Shown here: positions 14,525 to 23,077 of the stretch, one piece after another
Layout: each line of letters begins with the position of its first letter
Position numbering within the stretch: the stretch's first letter is position 1
Source of the DNA: an uncultured Acidimicrobiales bacterium
GTDB lineage: Bacteria > Actinomycetota > Acidimicrobiia > Acidimicrobiales > SZUA-35
Assembly: GCA_937997485.1 (NCBI GenBank)
Contig: CALKTH010000074.1
Location: 1 to 47,239, forward strand
DNA: 47,239 nucleotides
Reading direction: 5' to 3'
Program-made: the position numbers and the translations under genes
Notes under the pieces: generated by a model
Database searches by the model: none
Seen by the model: the letters and a program-made list of their open reading frames with translations, nothing else
Told to the model about the DNA's origin: nothing

Positions 14525-15856
14525 GTGACTTGGAATCCTGGTTCTTGGCGTCAATTCGAGGTGAAGCAGCAGCCGTCCTGGCCTGATCTCCCCGAGCTCG
14601 AGCAAGTGGAAAAGCAGCTCGCAATGCTGCCTCCGTTGGTCTTCGCCGGCGAGGCCCGCTCGCTCAAGGAACAGCTGGGCAAGGTCGCCAACGGCGAAGC
14701 CTTCCTCCTCCAAGCCGGCGACTGTGCCGAGTCCTTCGATGGCTTCGGCGCCGACGCGATTCGTGACAAGCTCAAAGTCATCCTGCAAATGGCGGTGGTC
14801 CTCACCTACTCGGCGGGCGTGCCCACCGTGAAGGTCGGCCGGATCGCCGGCCAATTCGCCAAGCCCCGCTCGAAGCCCACCGAAACCGTCGATGGCACTG
14901 AGCTCCCCTCCTTCCTCGGCCACATGGTCAATGACGTCGCCTTCTCCGAAGGCGACCGGCGCCCGAACCCGCAACGGCTCATCCACGCCTACAACCAGTC
15001 CGCCTCCACGTTGAATCTCCTCCGGGCCTTCACCAAGGGTGGCTTCGCCGACCTGCACCGCGTGCAGGCTTGGAATCAAGAGTTCGTCGCCGGCTCCCCT
15101 GCCGGACAGCGCTACGACACCCTCGGCGACGAGATCGACCGCGCCATCCGCTTCATGGAAGCCGCCGGCATCTCCTCCAAGCACCCCGAGATCAACGAGA
15201 CCGATTTCTACACCAGCCACGAAGCGCTGATCCTGCAGTACGAAGAGGCACTGACCCGCAAGGACAGCCTCACCGGCGGCTGGTACGACTGCTCCGCTCA
15301 CATGGTGTGGATCGGCGAACGCACCCGTCAGCTCGATGGAGCGCACGTCGAGTTCTTCCGAGGCATCGAGAACCCGATCGGTTGCAAGATCGGTCCCACT
15401 GCAACACCTGAAGACGTCGTTGCTCTCTGCAACGCGGTCGATCCCGACCGAGAGCCGGGCCGACTGACCCTCATCAGCCGCATGGGCGCGAGCACCGTCC
15501 GGGAGAACCTGCCGACACTGCTCGAAGCCGTTCGAGACGCTGGACATCCCGTCGTCTGGGCCTGCGATCCGATGCACGGCAACACCTTCACGTCAGAGTC
15601 AGGAAAGAAGACCCGCCACCTCGAAGACGTCATGGCCGAGGTCACGGGCTTCTTCGAGGCCCACCGCAGCGTGGGCACCTGGCCCGGCGGTATCCATGTC
15701 GAGCTCACCGGCGACGACGTCACCGAATGCATGGGCGGAACCAAGGAGGTCGGCGATGCCGATCTCCTCACTCGCTACGAGACCATGTGCGATCCCCGCC
15801 TGAACGGCTCTCAGAGCCTCGACCTTGCGTTCCGCGTGGCAGAGCTCCTCCGCTGA
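14525..15856 (+). CDS. aroG: 3-deoxy-7-phosphoheptulonate synthase, class II
   Basis: A 443-residue class II (plant/mycobacterial type) DAHP synthase, the first step of the shikimate pathway, joining phosphoenolpyruvate and erythrose 4-phosphate. Hallmarks include FLLQAGDCAESF with the metal-binding Cys, VGRIAGQFAKPRS, GPTATPEDV, LISRMGAS, WACDPMHGNT and the late GIHVELTGDDVTEC. Length is that of the class. The start is GTG, chosen because TAGAAT sits 6 nt upstream and translation runs from the first residues of the family (TWNPGSWR). The gene is monocistronic with a terminator close behind it. Confidence 0.97.
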   Translation: MTWNPGSWRQFEVKQQPSWPDLPELEQVEKQLAMLPPLVFAGEARSLKEQLGKVANGEAFLLQAGDCAESFDGFGADAIRDKLKVILQMAVVLTYSAGVPTVKVGRIAGQFAKPRSKPTETVDGTELPSFLGHMVNDVAFSEGDRRPNPQRLIHAYNQSASTLNLLRAFTKGGFADLHRVQAWNQEFVAGSPAGQRYDTLGDEIDRAIRFMEAAGISSKHPEINETDFYTSHEALILQYEEALTRKDSLTGGWYDCSAHMVWIGERTRQLDGAHVEFFRGIENPIGCKIGPTATPEDVVALCNAVDPDREPGRLTLISRMGASTVRENLPTLLEAVRDAGHPVVWACDPMHGNTFTSESGKKTRHLEDVMAEVTGFFEAHRSVGTWPGGIHVELTGDDVTECMGGTKEVGDADLLTRYETMCDPRLNGSQSLDLAFRVAELLR

Positions 15857-15903
15857 GCCAACCGCCAGTCAGCGACAAAGGCAAACGAGAACAAGGACAA
15901 ACG

Positions 15904-15932
15904 AAGGGCCGGACTCAACGAGTCCGGCCCTT
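15904..15932 (+). terminator. Terminator between aroG and the convergent rskA-like gene
   Basis: A 12-bp stem, AAGGGCCGGACT/AGTCCGGCCCTT, with a 5-nt loop is followed by T-rich sequence on the plus strand. It may also serve the convergent anti-sigma gene on the other strand, where the U tract is weaker. Confidence 0.85.
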
Positions 15933-15985
15933 TCTGCTTCATTCGATTGCGCGTTCTGCCGGTCGTCGGCGAACGGGGTCGTGCG

Positions 15986-16705
15986 TCAGACGTCGAGCTG
16001 GCCCCGGAGCAAGCTGTTGCCACCGTGGGAGTCATCGCCGTCGTCGATCTCGAGCGAGACATCGACCACATCAAAGCGACTGAGATCAACGTCGTCGGCG
16101 ATGTTGTACGAGCCGCCCTCTTGCCACCGACCGAGGCTGACCAAGTCAGCGACTTCGCCGGATTCCTCGTCGACGTCGAGCAACCAGACTTCGAGGAACT
16201 CGCCCTCTCCGGCCATTGCTTCGGCGTCGAGGTTCAAAGCCAGGTCGCCGTCAGCATCGATGACCTCGGCAGCGCCGTCGTCACCTGCTTCAGCGCCGAT
16301 CCAGTCCAGTTCGCCAGCGGCGATCACGGCACTGTCGTCTTGCTGGCTCAGGAACAGCGGCAGGGCCACCAACGCAACGGCGGCCGCAGCGGCGGTCGCG
16401 ATCGCAGCTGAGAGGCCCCAACGCCGCTTGGCCCGCTCTTCGGCCATCGAGATCACCGGAGCCGATGGGGCGCCGGGAGCAAGCTCGCTCGCATCGTCGA
16501 TCGGCTCCGGTCGAATCTCCCGAAGCTGAAAGCCGGAAGCAGCATCGGCAGACGCAGAGACCTCGACCCCGAGCTCCCCAGCGATCGAATCCCACAGCGA
16601 GGCGGGAGGTGCATCGTCGTTGGACAGATCGATGGGGCCCTCACGAAGCAGGCTGACGACGTCTTCGAAGCCGCCGAGGTCGTCGTTCACATCGTTCGTG
16701 TTCAT
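15986..16705 (-). CDS. Anti-sigma factor, RskA family
   Basis: A 239-residue membrane protein with an acidic cytoplasmic N-terminus, one membrane helix (about residues 95-118) and an extracytoplasmic RskA-type domain containing GEFLEVWLLDVDEESGEVADL and SLGRW. Such proteins hold an ECF sigma factor at the membrane and release it when cleaved. I see no zinc-binding HxxxCxxC motif in the N-terminal part, as is usual for RskA. The start overlaps the sigma factor stop (ATGA), so the pair is translationally coupled. It is very likely the partner of the sigma factor just upstream. Confidence 0.87.
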   Translation of the reverse strand: MNTNDVNDDLGGFEDVVSLLREGPIDLSNDDAPPASLWDSIAGELGVEVSASADAASGFQLREIRPEPIDDASELAPGAPSAPVISMAEERAKRRWGLSAAIATAAAAAVALVALPLFLSQQDDSAVIAAGELDWIGAEAGDDGAAEVIDADGDLALNLDAEAMAGEGEFLEVWLLDVDEESGEVADLVSLGRWQEGGSYNIADDVDLSRFDVVDVSLEIDDGDDSHGGNSLLRGQLDV

Positions 16706-17295
16706 TGACTCCCCTCCAGTTCCTGACGCAGCGCCTCGAGTCCTCGGCGCACGTGACTCTTCACCGTTCCGAGCGGCATGTCCAGTCGCTCGCTGATCTC
16801 GTGGTGCGTGAGATCTTCGTAGAACGCTAGTTCCACCACTTTTCGCCTCGTGTCACTCAAATGGGTGAGAGCGGCGGAGAGAACCATTCGATCGGCCACA
16901 CGACCCACCTCAGCGGGGGTCTGAGCGACGTCTTCAGGCTCCTTGTCGGCCGACGCTGGACGTCGGCCCTTCGCACGCAGATGGTCTACCGACTTGAACT
17001 TCGCGATTCCCGACAACCAGCCAGCGAGGGATCCTCGTTCGGCGTCAAAGCCGTGACGACCCTTCCACGCGGCGACAAACACTTGTTGGGCCACATCTTC
17101 TGCGTCGGCGCCGACGGCCCGTCGGCAGATGCCGAAGACCAGCGCCCCGTGGAGGTTGTACGCCTCTCGCAGCGCGAGTTCGTCGCCAGCGACGAATCGT
17201 TGTTCGAGCCCATCAAGCACCGGGCGACTATAGCCATGTGCATCCCCGAGTTCGGGGAGTGCCACAGTCTGCGGGGCGAGTTCCAAGACGGTCAT
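16702..17295 (-). CDS. ECF sigma factor, SigK-like
   Basis: A 197-residue extracytoplasmic-function sigma factor. Region 2 contains AEDVAQQVFVAAWKG and GWLSGIAKFKSVDHLR; region 4 contains VVELAFYEDLTHHEISERL and PLGTVKSHVRRGLEALR. Between them is an acidic linker. The coupled downstream gene encodes an RskA-type anti-sigma factor, which suggests the SigK/SigL type. A CATCC-N16-CGAAAG element immediately upstream resembles the promoter class I remember for SigK regulons, so the operon may be autoregulated. Which stress releases it cannot be read from the sequence. Confidence 0.9.
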   Translation of the reverse strand: MTVLELAPQTVALPELGDAHGYSRPVLDGLEQRFVAGDELALREAYNLHGALVFGICRRAVGADAEDVAQQVFVAAWKGRHGFDAERGSLAGWLSGIAKFKSVDHLRAKGRRPASADKEPEDVAQTPAEVGRVADRMVLSAALTHLSDTRRKVVELAFYEDLTHHEISERLDMPLGTVKSHVRRGLEALRQELEGSQ

Positions 17296-17303
17296 TGCCC
17301 TGT

Positions 17304-17331
17304 CTTTCGCTCTGTCCCCAAAAGTGGATGC
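17304..17331 (-). promoter_or_regulatory. SigK-type promoter candidate of the ECF sigma operon
   Basis: On the minus strand GCATCC (17326-17331) is followed after 16 nt by CGAAAG (17304-17309), which ends 8 nt before the sigma gene ATG. The -35 CATCC and a -10 containing CGAA recall SigK-dependent promoters, implying autoregulation. Single-site pattern match only. Confidence 0.4.
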
Positions 17332-17408
17332 ACCTGTGACCGAAGTCGCTCCAATTCGTCACATTTGGCTGAAATCGAGCATGTGGGCGACAGACACGGG
17401 CCCGCGGT

Positions 17409-18893
17409 CTAGACGAGATTGTCGACGAACTTCTCGAGCTGGCGCAGGTTGCGCACCTCGAAAACACCGTCGCAGTGTGCTCCGTACTCACCCACGATGG
17501 AATCACCGGTGTTCCAGTACGCCTTGGGCTCGGGATTGAGCCAGAACGTCTTGCGAGCCCGGTGTTCGATTTCCTTGATGATCCAGGCCTGCGAGGCGTG
17601 GTAGTTGTTCCTTGCGTCGCCGAGGATCAACACGGTCGACTTGGAATTCACATCGTGACCAAACTTGTCCCAGAAGACCTCGAAGGCGTGGCCGTAGTCA
17701 GAGTGACCATCAACCCACACCACGTCAGCTTCGGTGTTCACGCGGTGCACAGCCTCAGCGATGTCGTCAACGCCCTCGAAGTAGCTCGTGACCTCGTCGA
17801 GACCATCGATGAACACGAAGGCTCGCACCTTGGAGAACTGGCTCGAGATCGCGTAGACGAGGTGCAGCGTGAATCGGGCGAAGGCGGCCACCGATCCAGA
17901 GATGTCGGCGATCACGATGATCTCGGGCTTGGATGGCTTGGGGTACCGGAACTTCGGCTCAGCGGGCACACCGCCGTAGCTCAGTGAGCTCCGGACCGTG
18001 CGCCGAAAGTCCAGCGGGCCCTTACGGCCGTGGCGCCGTTTGCGGGCCAGCCGAACGGCCAGCTTGCGAGTCAGCGGGTAGATGGCTCGCCGGAGGTTCG
18101 CCATCTCTTCCCGGCTGGCGTGCATGAAGTCGACATCCTCCGGCAACGGCTTGCGGAGCGTCTTTGCCATCGCCTCCGCGCCTCGATCGGCAACGAGGCG
18201 TCGTCGAATCTCAGCCTCGATTTCCTTCTTGAGCTGCTCGATGCGGTTCTCGAATTCGTCCTTTTCGAGACGTTCTTCCAGCGGTGTGAGCGGCTGAGGC
18301 GAATCCTGCCGAGCCTGCTCCATGAGCCGTTCCATCATCCCGTCGAGATCGAGATTCCGGAGCGTTCGGTACAGGTAGTACGTGCCGCCCACAGGGCGGC
18401 CCGGCTCCATGCCCGCGTATCGCTTGACGGCCTGCTTCGACAGGGCGCGCATGAGGGCGTCGTCGCCCTTCATCATCGCCTGGAAGAGCAGCTCGGCCAG
18501 TTCTTCGGGGCTGAGCCCGTCACCGCCGCCGCCTTCCCCGCCGGAGCCGGGAGGACCGTCTTGGTCCTCGTCGAAGTCCATGTCGCCGAAGGGATCGTCG
18601 CTGTCGCCGTCGAGGGAGTACTCCTTGCCCCGAAGCGAGAAGTACACCTCGAAGAGGGTCTCGAACGTGCGCCAGTGCGCGTTGTTCTTGACCAGCGTTG
18701 CGGCAAGGGCGTACTTGAAGGTGGTGCGATCCTCGAGGGGAACGTGTTCCACCGCTCGTGCCGCGTCGATGTTCTCCGACAGCGAGACCGGAAGGCCCGC
18801 CGCTCGCAGGTCCATCACGAAGCCCTCGATCAACTCGAACAGTGCCGAGTTGGAGGACCCAGCGGCGTCGGCGGAAACGGCGGTGTCGGTCAT
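17409..18893 (-). CDS. CoxE-like von Willebrand factor A domain protein
   Basis: A 494-residue protein of the CoxE/VWA family. The N-terminal part is helical, followed by a Gly/Asp/Glu-rich linker (about residues 95-125) and a charged middle region. The C-terminal VWA domain has the metal-ion site DISGS (about residue 330) and later GHSDYGHAF and ILGDARNNYH. It starts 4 bp after the MoxR ATPase gene. MoxR-VWA pairs act as chaperone-like systems that insert metal cofactors or activate partner proteins. No carbon monoxide dehydrogenase or other obvious client gene is near, so the target is unknown. Confidence 0.85.
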   Translation of the reverse strand: MTDTAVSADAAGSSNSALFELIEGFVMDLRAAGLPVSLSENIDAARAVEHVPLEDRTTFKYALAATLVKNNAHWRTFETLFEVYFSLRGKEYSLDGDSDDPFGDMDFDEDQDGPPGSGGEGGGGDGLSPEELAELLFQAMMKGDDALMRALSKQAVKRYAGMEPGRPVGGTYYLYRTLRNLDLDGMMERLMEQARQDSPQPLTPLEERLEKDEFENRIEQLKKEIEAEIRRRLVADRGAEAMAKTLRKPLPEDVDFMHASREEMANLRRAIYPLTRKLAVRLARKRRHGRKGPLDFRRTVRSSLSYGGVPAEPKFRYPKPSKPEIIVIADISGSVAAFARFTLHLVYAISSQFSKVRAFVFIDGLDEVTSYFEGVDDIAEAVHRVNTEADVVWVDGHSDYGHAFEVFWDKFGHDVNSKSTVLILGDARNNYHASQAWIIKEIEHRARKTFWLNPEPKAYWNTGDSIVGEYGAHCDGVFEVRNLRQLEKFVDNLV

Positions 18894-18897
18894 GATG

Positions 18898-19794
18898 TCA
18901 GCTCGCCGGAGCGTCGAAATGCGCCTTGGAGTTCGAGCTGAACTCCTTGATGACCTTTTCGATGTCGCTGCGGTACTTGAGGAGGATGTTCGCGGTCTTG
19001 GCTGCGTCCTCTTCGGAGATCTGCTCGATGCCGAGGAGGATCAGCGTGCGAGCCCAGTCGATGGTCTCAGAGACCGAAGGGTGCTTCTTGAGCTCCAGGT
19101 TGCGAATCGAACGCACGATCCGGGCGACTTGATCGGCGAGGTTCTCGGTGAGCCCGGGGACCTTCGTCAATACGATTTCCTTCTCCCGCTCCATCGACGG
19201 GTAGTCGAGGTGGAGGAAGAGGCAGCGCCGCTTGAGCGCCTCGGAGAGCTCACGCGTGTTGTTGGACGTGAGGAGCACGAGTGGAATCTGGTTCGCTTCG
19301 AGCGTTCCCAGCTCGGGAATCGAGACCTGGTAGTCAGAGAGGAGCTCCAGCAGCAGCGCCTCGGTCTCGACCTCGACACGATCGACTTCGTCGATCAGCA
19401 GCACCACGGGATCCTTGGCTCGGATCGCTTCCAGCAGCGGCCGCTCGAGCAAGAACTCGTTCGAGAAGATGTCTTCTTGAATCTCGTCCCAGGTGGACTC
19501 GTCGCCAGCTTCGGATTGGATTCGGAGCAGCTGCTTCTTGTAGTTCCACTCGTACAGCGCCTTGGACTCGTCGAGTCCTTCGTAGCACTGCAGGCGGATG
19601 AGCCGGGCGTCAAGCATCTCGGCCAGCGACTTGGCGAGCTGGGTCTTGCCGGTACCGGCCGGGCCCTCTACGAGGATCGGTTTGCCGAGTCGATCGGCGA
19701 GGAAAGCCACTCCTGCGATGGCGTCATCGGCCAGGTATTCCACCTTGGCCAAGCCCTCGCGGACGGAGTCGACAGATTCGAAGCGCTGCGTCAT
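18898..19794 (-). CDS. MoxR family AAA+ ATPase
   Basis: A 298-residue AAA+ ATPase with Walker A GPAGTGKT (residues 44-51), Walker B VVLLIDEVDR (about 133), sensor 1 VLLTSNNTRELSEAL and arginine finger ALKRRC. These are MoxR features. I chose the ATG at 19794: the frame extends 15 residues further, but a -10-like TAGGTT lies 8 nt before this ATG. The VWA gene follows after 4 bp and is the likely partner. It diverges from the CbbX-type gene at 19939, so two different AAA+ proteins are controlled from one 144-bp intergenic region. Confidence 0.93.
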   Translation of the reverse strand: MTQRFESVDSVREGLAKVEYLADDAIAGVAFLADRLGKPILVEGPAGTGKTQLAKSLAEMLDARLIRLQCYEGLDESKALYEWNYKKQLLRIQSEAGDESTWDEIQEDIFSNEFLLERPLLEAIRAKDPVVLLIDEVDRVEVETEALLLELLSDYQVSIPELGTLEANQIPLVLLTSNNTRELSEALKRRCLFLHLDYPSMEREKEIVLTKVPGLTENLADQVARIVRSIRNLELKKHPSVSETIDWARTLILLGIEQISEEDAAKTANILLKYRSDIEKVIKEFSSNSKAHFDAPAS

Positions 19795-19802
19795 AGCCGG
19801 AC

Positions 19803-19808
19803 AACCTA
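19803..19808 (-). promoter_or_regulatory. Candidate -10 hexamer of the moxR-like gene
   Basis: TAGGTT on the minus strand ends 8 nt before the ATG. TTGACC lies 19 nt further upstream as a possible -35. Confidence 0.45.
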
Positions 19809-19923
19809 CATCGGGTCTTGACCGTCCGGTCAATTGCATTCCGAAGACCGTCGCCGCTTCGCCGACGGAAGCGTAGGCAGCAGAGGAATAGCCGGACTGC
19901 GAAGCACCATGCAGCTCTTCCCC

Positions 19924-19929
19924 TAAGCT
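19924..19929 (+). promoter_or_regulatory. Candidate -10 hexamer of the CbbX-type ATPase gene
   Basis: TAAGCT ends 9 nt before the ATG and no Shine-Dalgarno sequence is present. Confidence 0.35.
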
Positions 19930-19938
19930 CCCATCTTC

Positions 19939-21354
19939 ATGGATCGAGGTCTCGCACGAGCAGTCGAACGCTTCGCCGATGTGGTCGGCGGTGCCCTCGA
20001 GACGGCGGCCTCAGGCACGTCGGTCGACACGGCTCGTTTGCGCCGAGACGCCATCATCGAAGCGTTCAATCTGAGCTGTGCGCTCATCGCTGCTGACGGC
20101 CGCCAGACAGACGACGAGCTGTGGGCGCTCATCGCCGCCTTCAGCGCCCATGATCTTCTGCCGGGTGCGGCGCGGCCGGACAACCTTCGCCAGTCCGATC
20201 TTGTCTCCGGCAACCGCTCGTTCCTCGACGAGCCGTCGGAGACGTTCCTCACGCTCTCCCAGGTTGACGGGCGCACCGGCTCCAAGCTGGCTCGCTCCTA
20301 CTACGACGAGGCGATGGCCCTGGCCCACACGGTCGCCTCGCTTGACAAGTATCCGTCTGACGACGAACTCAAAGCCATCATCGACTACCAGAAGAAGCTC
20401 TTGGCCGCTCTGCCGACAGGCCAGCCCGCTGCGGCAGGATCGGGCCCGGCACCGGCCACGATCGACGATCCGATCGAGGACGAGCCGGCCGAACCGCTCG
20501 AGGAACTTCTCGCTGAGCTCGATGCGCTCATCGGCCTCGATGCCGTCAAGGAAGAGGTTCGGCTGCTCTCCGCTCTGCTTCGAGTTCAGAAACTTCGGGC
20601 CGAGCGGGACCTCCCCGTCATCGACAGCACCAAGCACCTCGTGTTCTCCGGAAACCCGGGAACGGGCAAGACCACTGTCGCCCGCCTCCTGGCTCGGATC
20701 TACCGCAGCCTCGAAGTCGTGGAGCGGGGCCACCTCACCGAGGTGGACCGCAGCGGACTCGTCGCTGGCTTCGTCGGACAAACAGCCAACCGGGTGGCCG
20801 AGGTGTTTGACCGGGCGGACGGCGGTGTGCTGCTCGTCGACGAGGCCTACTCGCTCATTCGTGGCGGGGAGAAGGACTTCGGCCGCGAGGCCATCGATGC
20901 CATCGTGAAAAACGTGGAGGACCGGCGAGACTCGATGGTCGTCATCCTCGCCGGCTATCCCAAGGAGATGGCCGAGCTGGTGGCGGCGAACCCTGGGTTC
21001 TCCAGCCGGTTCCCCAAGACCATCACGTTCCCGGACTACACCGATGATGAGCTGGTTCAGATCCTCGGTCTCATCTGTGCCAAGGGCCGCTACGAGCTTG
21101 ATGATCAGACGAAGGAAGCGGCCTCGGCCTGGTTCGCCGCTCACGATCGGGGCCGAGGTTTCGGCAACGGCCGGCTCGCTCGCAATCTCTTCGAAGCCGC
21201 CGTCGCTCGGCACGCCACTCGCCTTGTCGAGGTCGCCGAGCCGACCGACGAGCAACTCGTTGCCCTCGAACCGGCAGACATCGCCGCAGTGCCAACCGCA
21301 GTGGAGGGCCACGGCGGCTCGCCGCTTGAAACCGGCGAGAGTCACGGCGACTGA
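19939..21354 (+). CDS. CbbX/CfxQ-type AAA+ ATPase with TerB-like N-terminal region
   Basis: A 471-residue protein. Residues 1-150 are helical and contain an acidic TerB-like pattern (SCALIAADGRQTDDELWALI). The AAA+ core has Walker A GNPGTGKTT (about 238), the pore region LVAGFVGQTA, Walker B VLLVDEAYSL (about 297) and the CbbX-type segment FSSRFPKTITFPDYT. Relatives include Rubisco activase CbbX, sporulation SpoVK and EccA of type VII secretion. None of those partners is nearby. The next gene, murJ, starts 2 bp after the stop, so a role connected with the envelope is a reasonable guess but not shown. Confidence 0.86.
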   Translation: MDRGLARAVERFADVVGGALETAASGTSVDTARLRRDAIIEAFNLSCALIAADGRQTDDELWALIAAFSAHDLLPGAARPDNLRQSDLVSGNRSFLDEPSETFLTLSQVDGRTGSKLARSYYDEAMALAHTVASLDKYPSDDELKAIIDYQKKLLAALPTGQPAAAGSGPAPATIDDPIEDEPAEPLEELLAELDALIGLDAVKEEVRLLSALLRVQKLRAERDLPVIDSTKHLVFSGNPGTGKTTVARLLARIYRSLEVVERGHLTEVDRSGLVAGFVGQTANRVAEVFDRADGGVLLVDEAYSLIRGGEKDFGREAIDAIVKNVEDRRDSMVVILAGYPKEMAELVAANPGFSSRFPKTITFPDYTDDELVQILGLICAKGRYELDDQTKEAASAWFAAHDRGRGFGNGRLARNLFEAAVARHATRLVEVAEPTDEQLVALEPADIAAVPTAVEGHGGSPLETGESHGD

Positions 21355-21356
21355 CC

Positions 21357-23021
21357 ATGGCTGGCTCCAACCGGGTGGCGACCGGGATCTTCGCCAGCCG
21401 GGTCGTCGGCCTCCTCCGTGAGGTGATCCTGGGTGCGGTGATCGGCACGACGCCAGCCGCCGATGCCTTCCGCATTGCCATGCGGGTGCCGAACATGCTC
21501 CAGAACCTCCTCGGGGAGGGCTCCATCTCGGCGGCTTTCGTTCCGGTGTACGCCGGTCTGATCGAGGAGCGCCGCGAAACTGACGCCAACAAGCTCGCAC
21601 GTCAGATGCTCGGCTTCTTCGCCGCCATCGTTCCTCTGCTTGTCGCACTCGTCATTCTGTTTGCTCGCCCGCTTGTCTGGCTCACGACGCTCGGCGCCGT
21701 CACCGGCCCGCGCTTCGATCTCGCGGTGAGCCTCACGAGGTTCACCGCTCTCGGCGTCGGCTTCCTGGTTCTGTCCGCTTGGTGCCTCGGCATTCTCAAC
21801 GCCCACCGCCGCTACCTCCTCTCCTACAGCGCACCGGTCTTGTGGAGCCTGGCCCAGATCATCGCCCTGCTGGCGGCGCTGATCTTCGACACCAGCCTTG
21901 AACAGGCCGCTCGCTGGGGCGCCATCGGCATGGTCATCGGCAGCATCGCCCAGTTCGCCATCCAGCTCCCGGCAGTCATGAAGATCAGCGGCGCCAAGCG
22001 GCCTGCCTTCAATGTCGGGCCGGATCTGATGACCGTGCTCCGACGCTTCGGGCCCGCAGTCGGCGGCCGTGGGGTGGTGCAGCTCAGCAGCTTCGTGGAC
22101 TTGGCCTTAGCCAGCATGCTTGTCGCTGGCGCTCCCGCAATCCTCGGACTCGTCGCGCCGCTCTATCTGCTCAGCATCTCGGTGTTCGGCTTCAGCGTTG
22201 CTGTCAGTGAGCTCACCGAGATGAGCAGGTCTGGGGGCGGCGATGCTGCGGTGGCCGCTCGGGTACGCCTGGCGATGCGACGGGTGCTCCTGCCGTCAGG
22301 TCTGGTGACCGCAGGCGCCGTCGGGGCGGGCGCCATCATCGTCGGCACGCTCTACCAGCGTCTTGCCGAGTTGCTCGGCCGGGACGGTTTCACCTCTGCG
22401 AGCACGGCCGTCGCCGCCGCGACGTTGGCCGCATTTGGCCTGGGTCTCCCTGCTGCAATGACGGCCCGAGTCACGCAAAACGCCCTGTATGCGATGGGTG
22501 ATGTGAAAGGCCCGGCCCGGATCGCAGTTGCCCGCCTCGTCGTCGGTGGAACACTGGGCTACCTGTTCATGCTCCAGTTCGATCATTTGGCCATGAGCGC
22601 AGACGGCACGCTCGGCATCCTCCCCTCCGGTCTGGAATCGACGGCGAGCCGATTCAGCACGATCACGGTGGACTCCTTCCCGCACTGGCCACCGTGGGAG
22701 CGACTGCCCTCGGCCGACCGAGAGGCAAGCCCCTACGTGCACTTCGGTCCTGTCGGCCTCGGCCTCGGAGCGGCGGCTGCTTCGTGGGTGGAATGGGTCC
22801 TTCTTCGCCGGCGCCTTCGCACTCGGCTGCATGACTCCATCAGCACTGGTCTCGGCGTTTGGATCGCACTGGCAGGCGCCGCTGCCTTCGTCGCCGCCCG
22901 ACTCGTTGCCCTCGCAGATCTTCCCTCACCGCTCGATCTTCTCGTCGTGGGTGCCGTCATCGCCTCCGTGTACATGGGCACCCTGTACTTCGTCGGCATA
23001 CGGCCCCGCCGTACCGACTGA
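21357..23021 (+). CDS. murJ: MurJ/MviN-type lipid II flippase
   Basis: A 554-residue polytopic membrane protein of the MurJ family, which flips the peptidoglycan precursor lipid II across the membrane. It starts with NRVATGIFASRVVGLLREV and contains AADAFRIAMRVPNMLQNLLG, a near-standard MurJ signature, and LPAAMTARVTQNALYAMGD later. Roughly fourteen hydrophobic segments are seen, with a hydrophilic insertion near residues 410-460. The ATG follows the AAA+ gene stop by 2 bp, so they are co-translated. Actinobacteria often carry several MurJ homologs; whether this is the essential one is open. Confidence 0.92.
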   Translation: MAGSNRVATGIFASRVVGLLREVILGAVIGTTPAADAFRIAMRVPNMLQNLLGEGSISAAFVPVYAGLIEERRETDANKLARQMLGFFAAIVPLLVALVILFARPLVWLTTLGAVTGPRFDLAVSLTRFTALGVGFLVLSAWCLGILNAHRRYLLSYSAPVLWSLAQIIALLAALIFDTSLEQAARWGAIGMVIGSIAQFAIQLPAVMKISGAKRPAFNVGPDLMTVLRRFGPAVGGRGVVQLSSFVDLALASMLVAGAPAILGLVAPLYLLSISVFGFSVAVSELTEMSRSGGGDAAVAARVRLAMRRVLLPSGLVTAGAVGAGAIIVGTLYQRLAELLGRDGFTSASTAVAAATLAAFGLGLPAAMTARVTQNALYAMGDVKGPARIAVARLVVGGTLGYLFMLQFDHLAMSADGTLGILPSGLESTASRFSTITVDSFPHWPPWERLPSADREASPYVHFGPVGLGLGAAAASWVEWVLLRRRLRTRLHDSISTGLGVWIALAGAAAFVAARLVALADLPSPLDLLVVGAVIASVYMGTLYFVGIRPRRTD

Positions 23022-23064
23022 TCGAAACCGACGCTCGCACGCCCCGCAGCGGGTACAAGCCAAC

Positions 23065-23070
23065 TACGCT
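23065..23070 (+). promoter_or_regulatory. Candidate -10 hexamer of pspA
   Basis: TACGCT ends 7 nt before the pspA ATG, with no Shine-Dalgarno sequence. It would allow pspA to be expressed independently of murJ. Confidence 0.4.
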
Positions 23071-23077
23071 CACCTGC

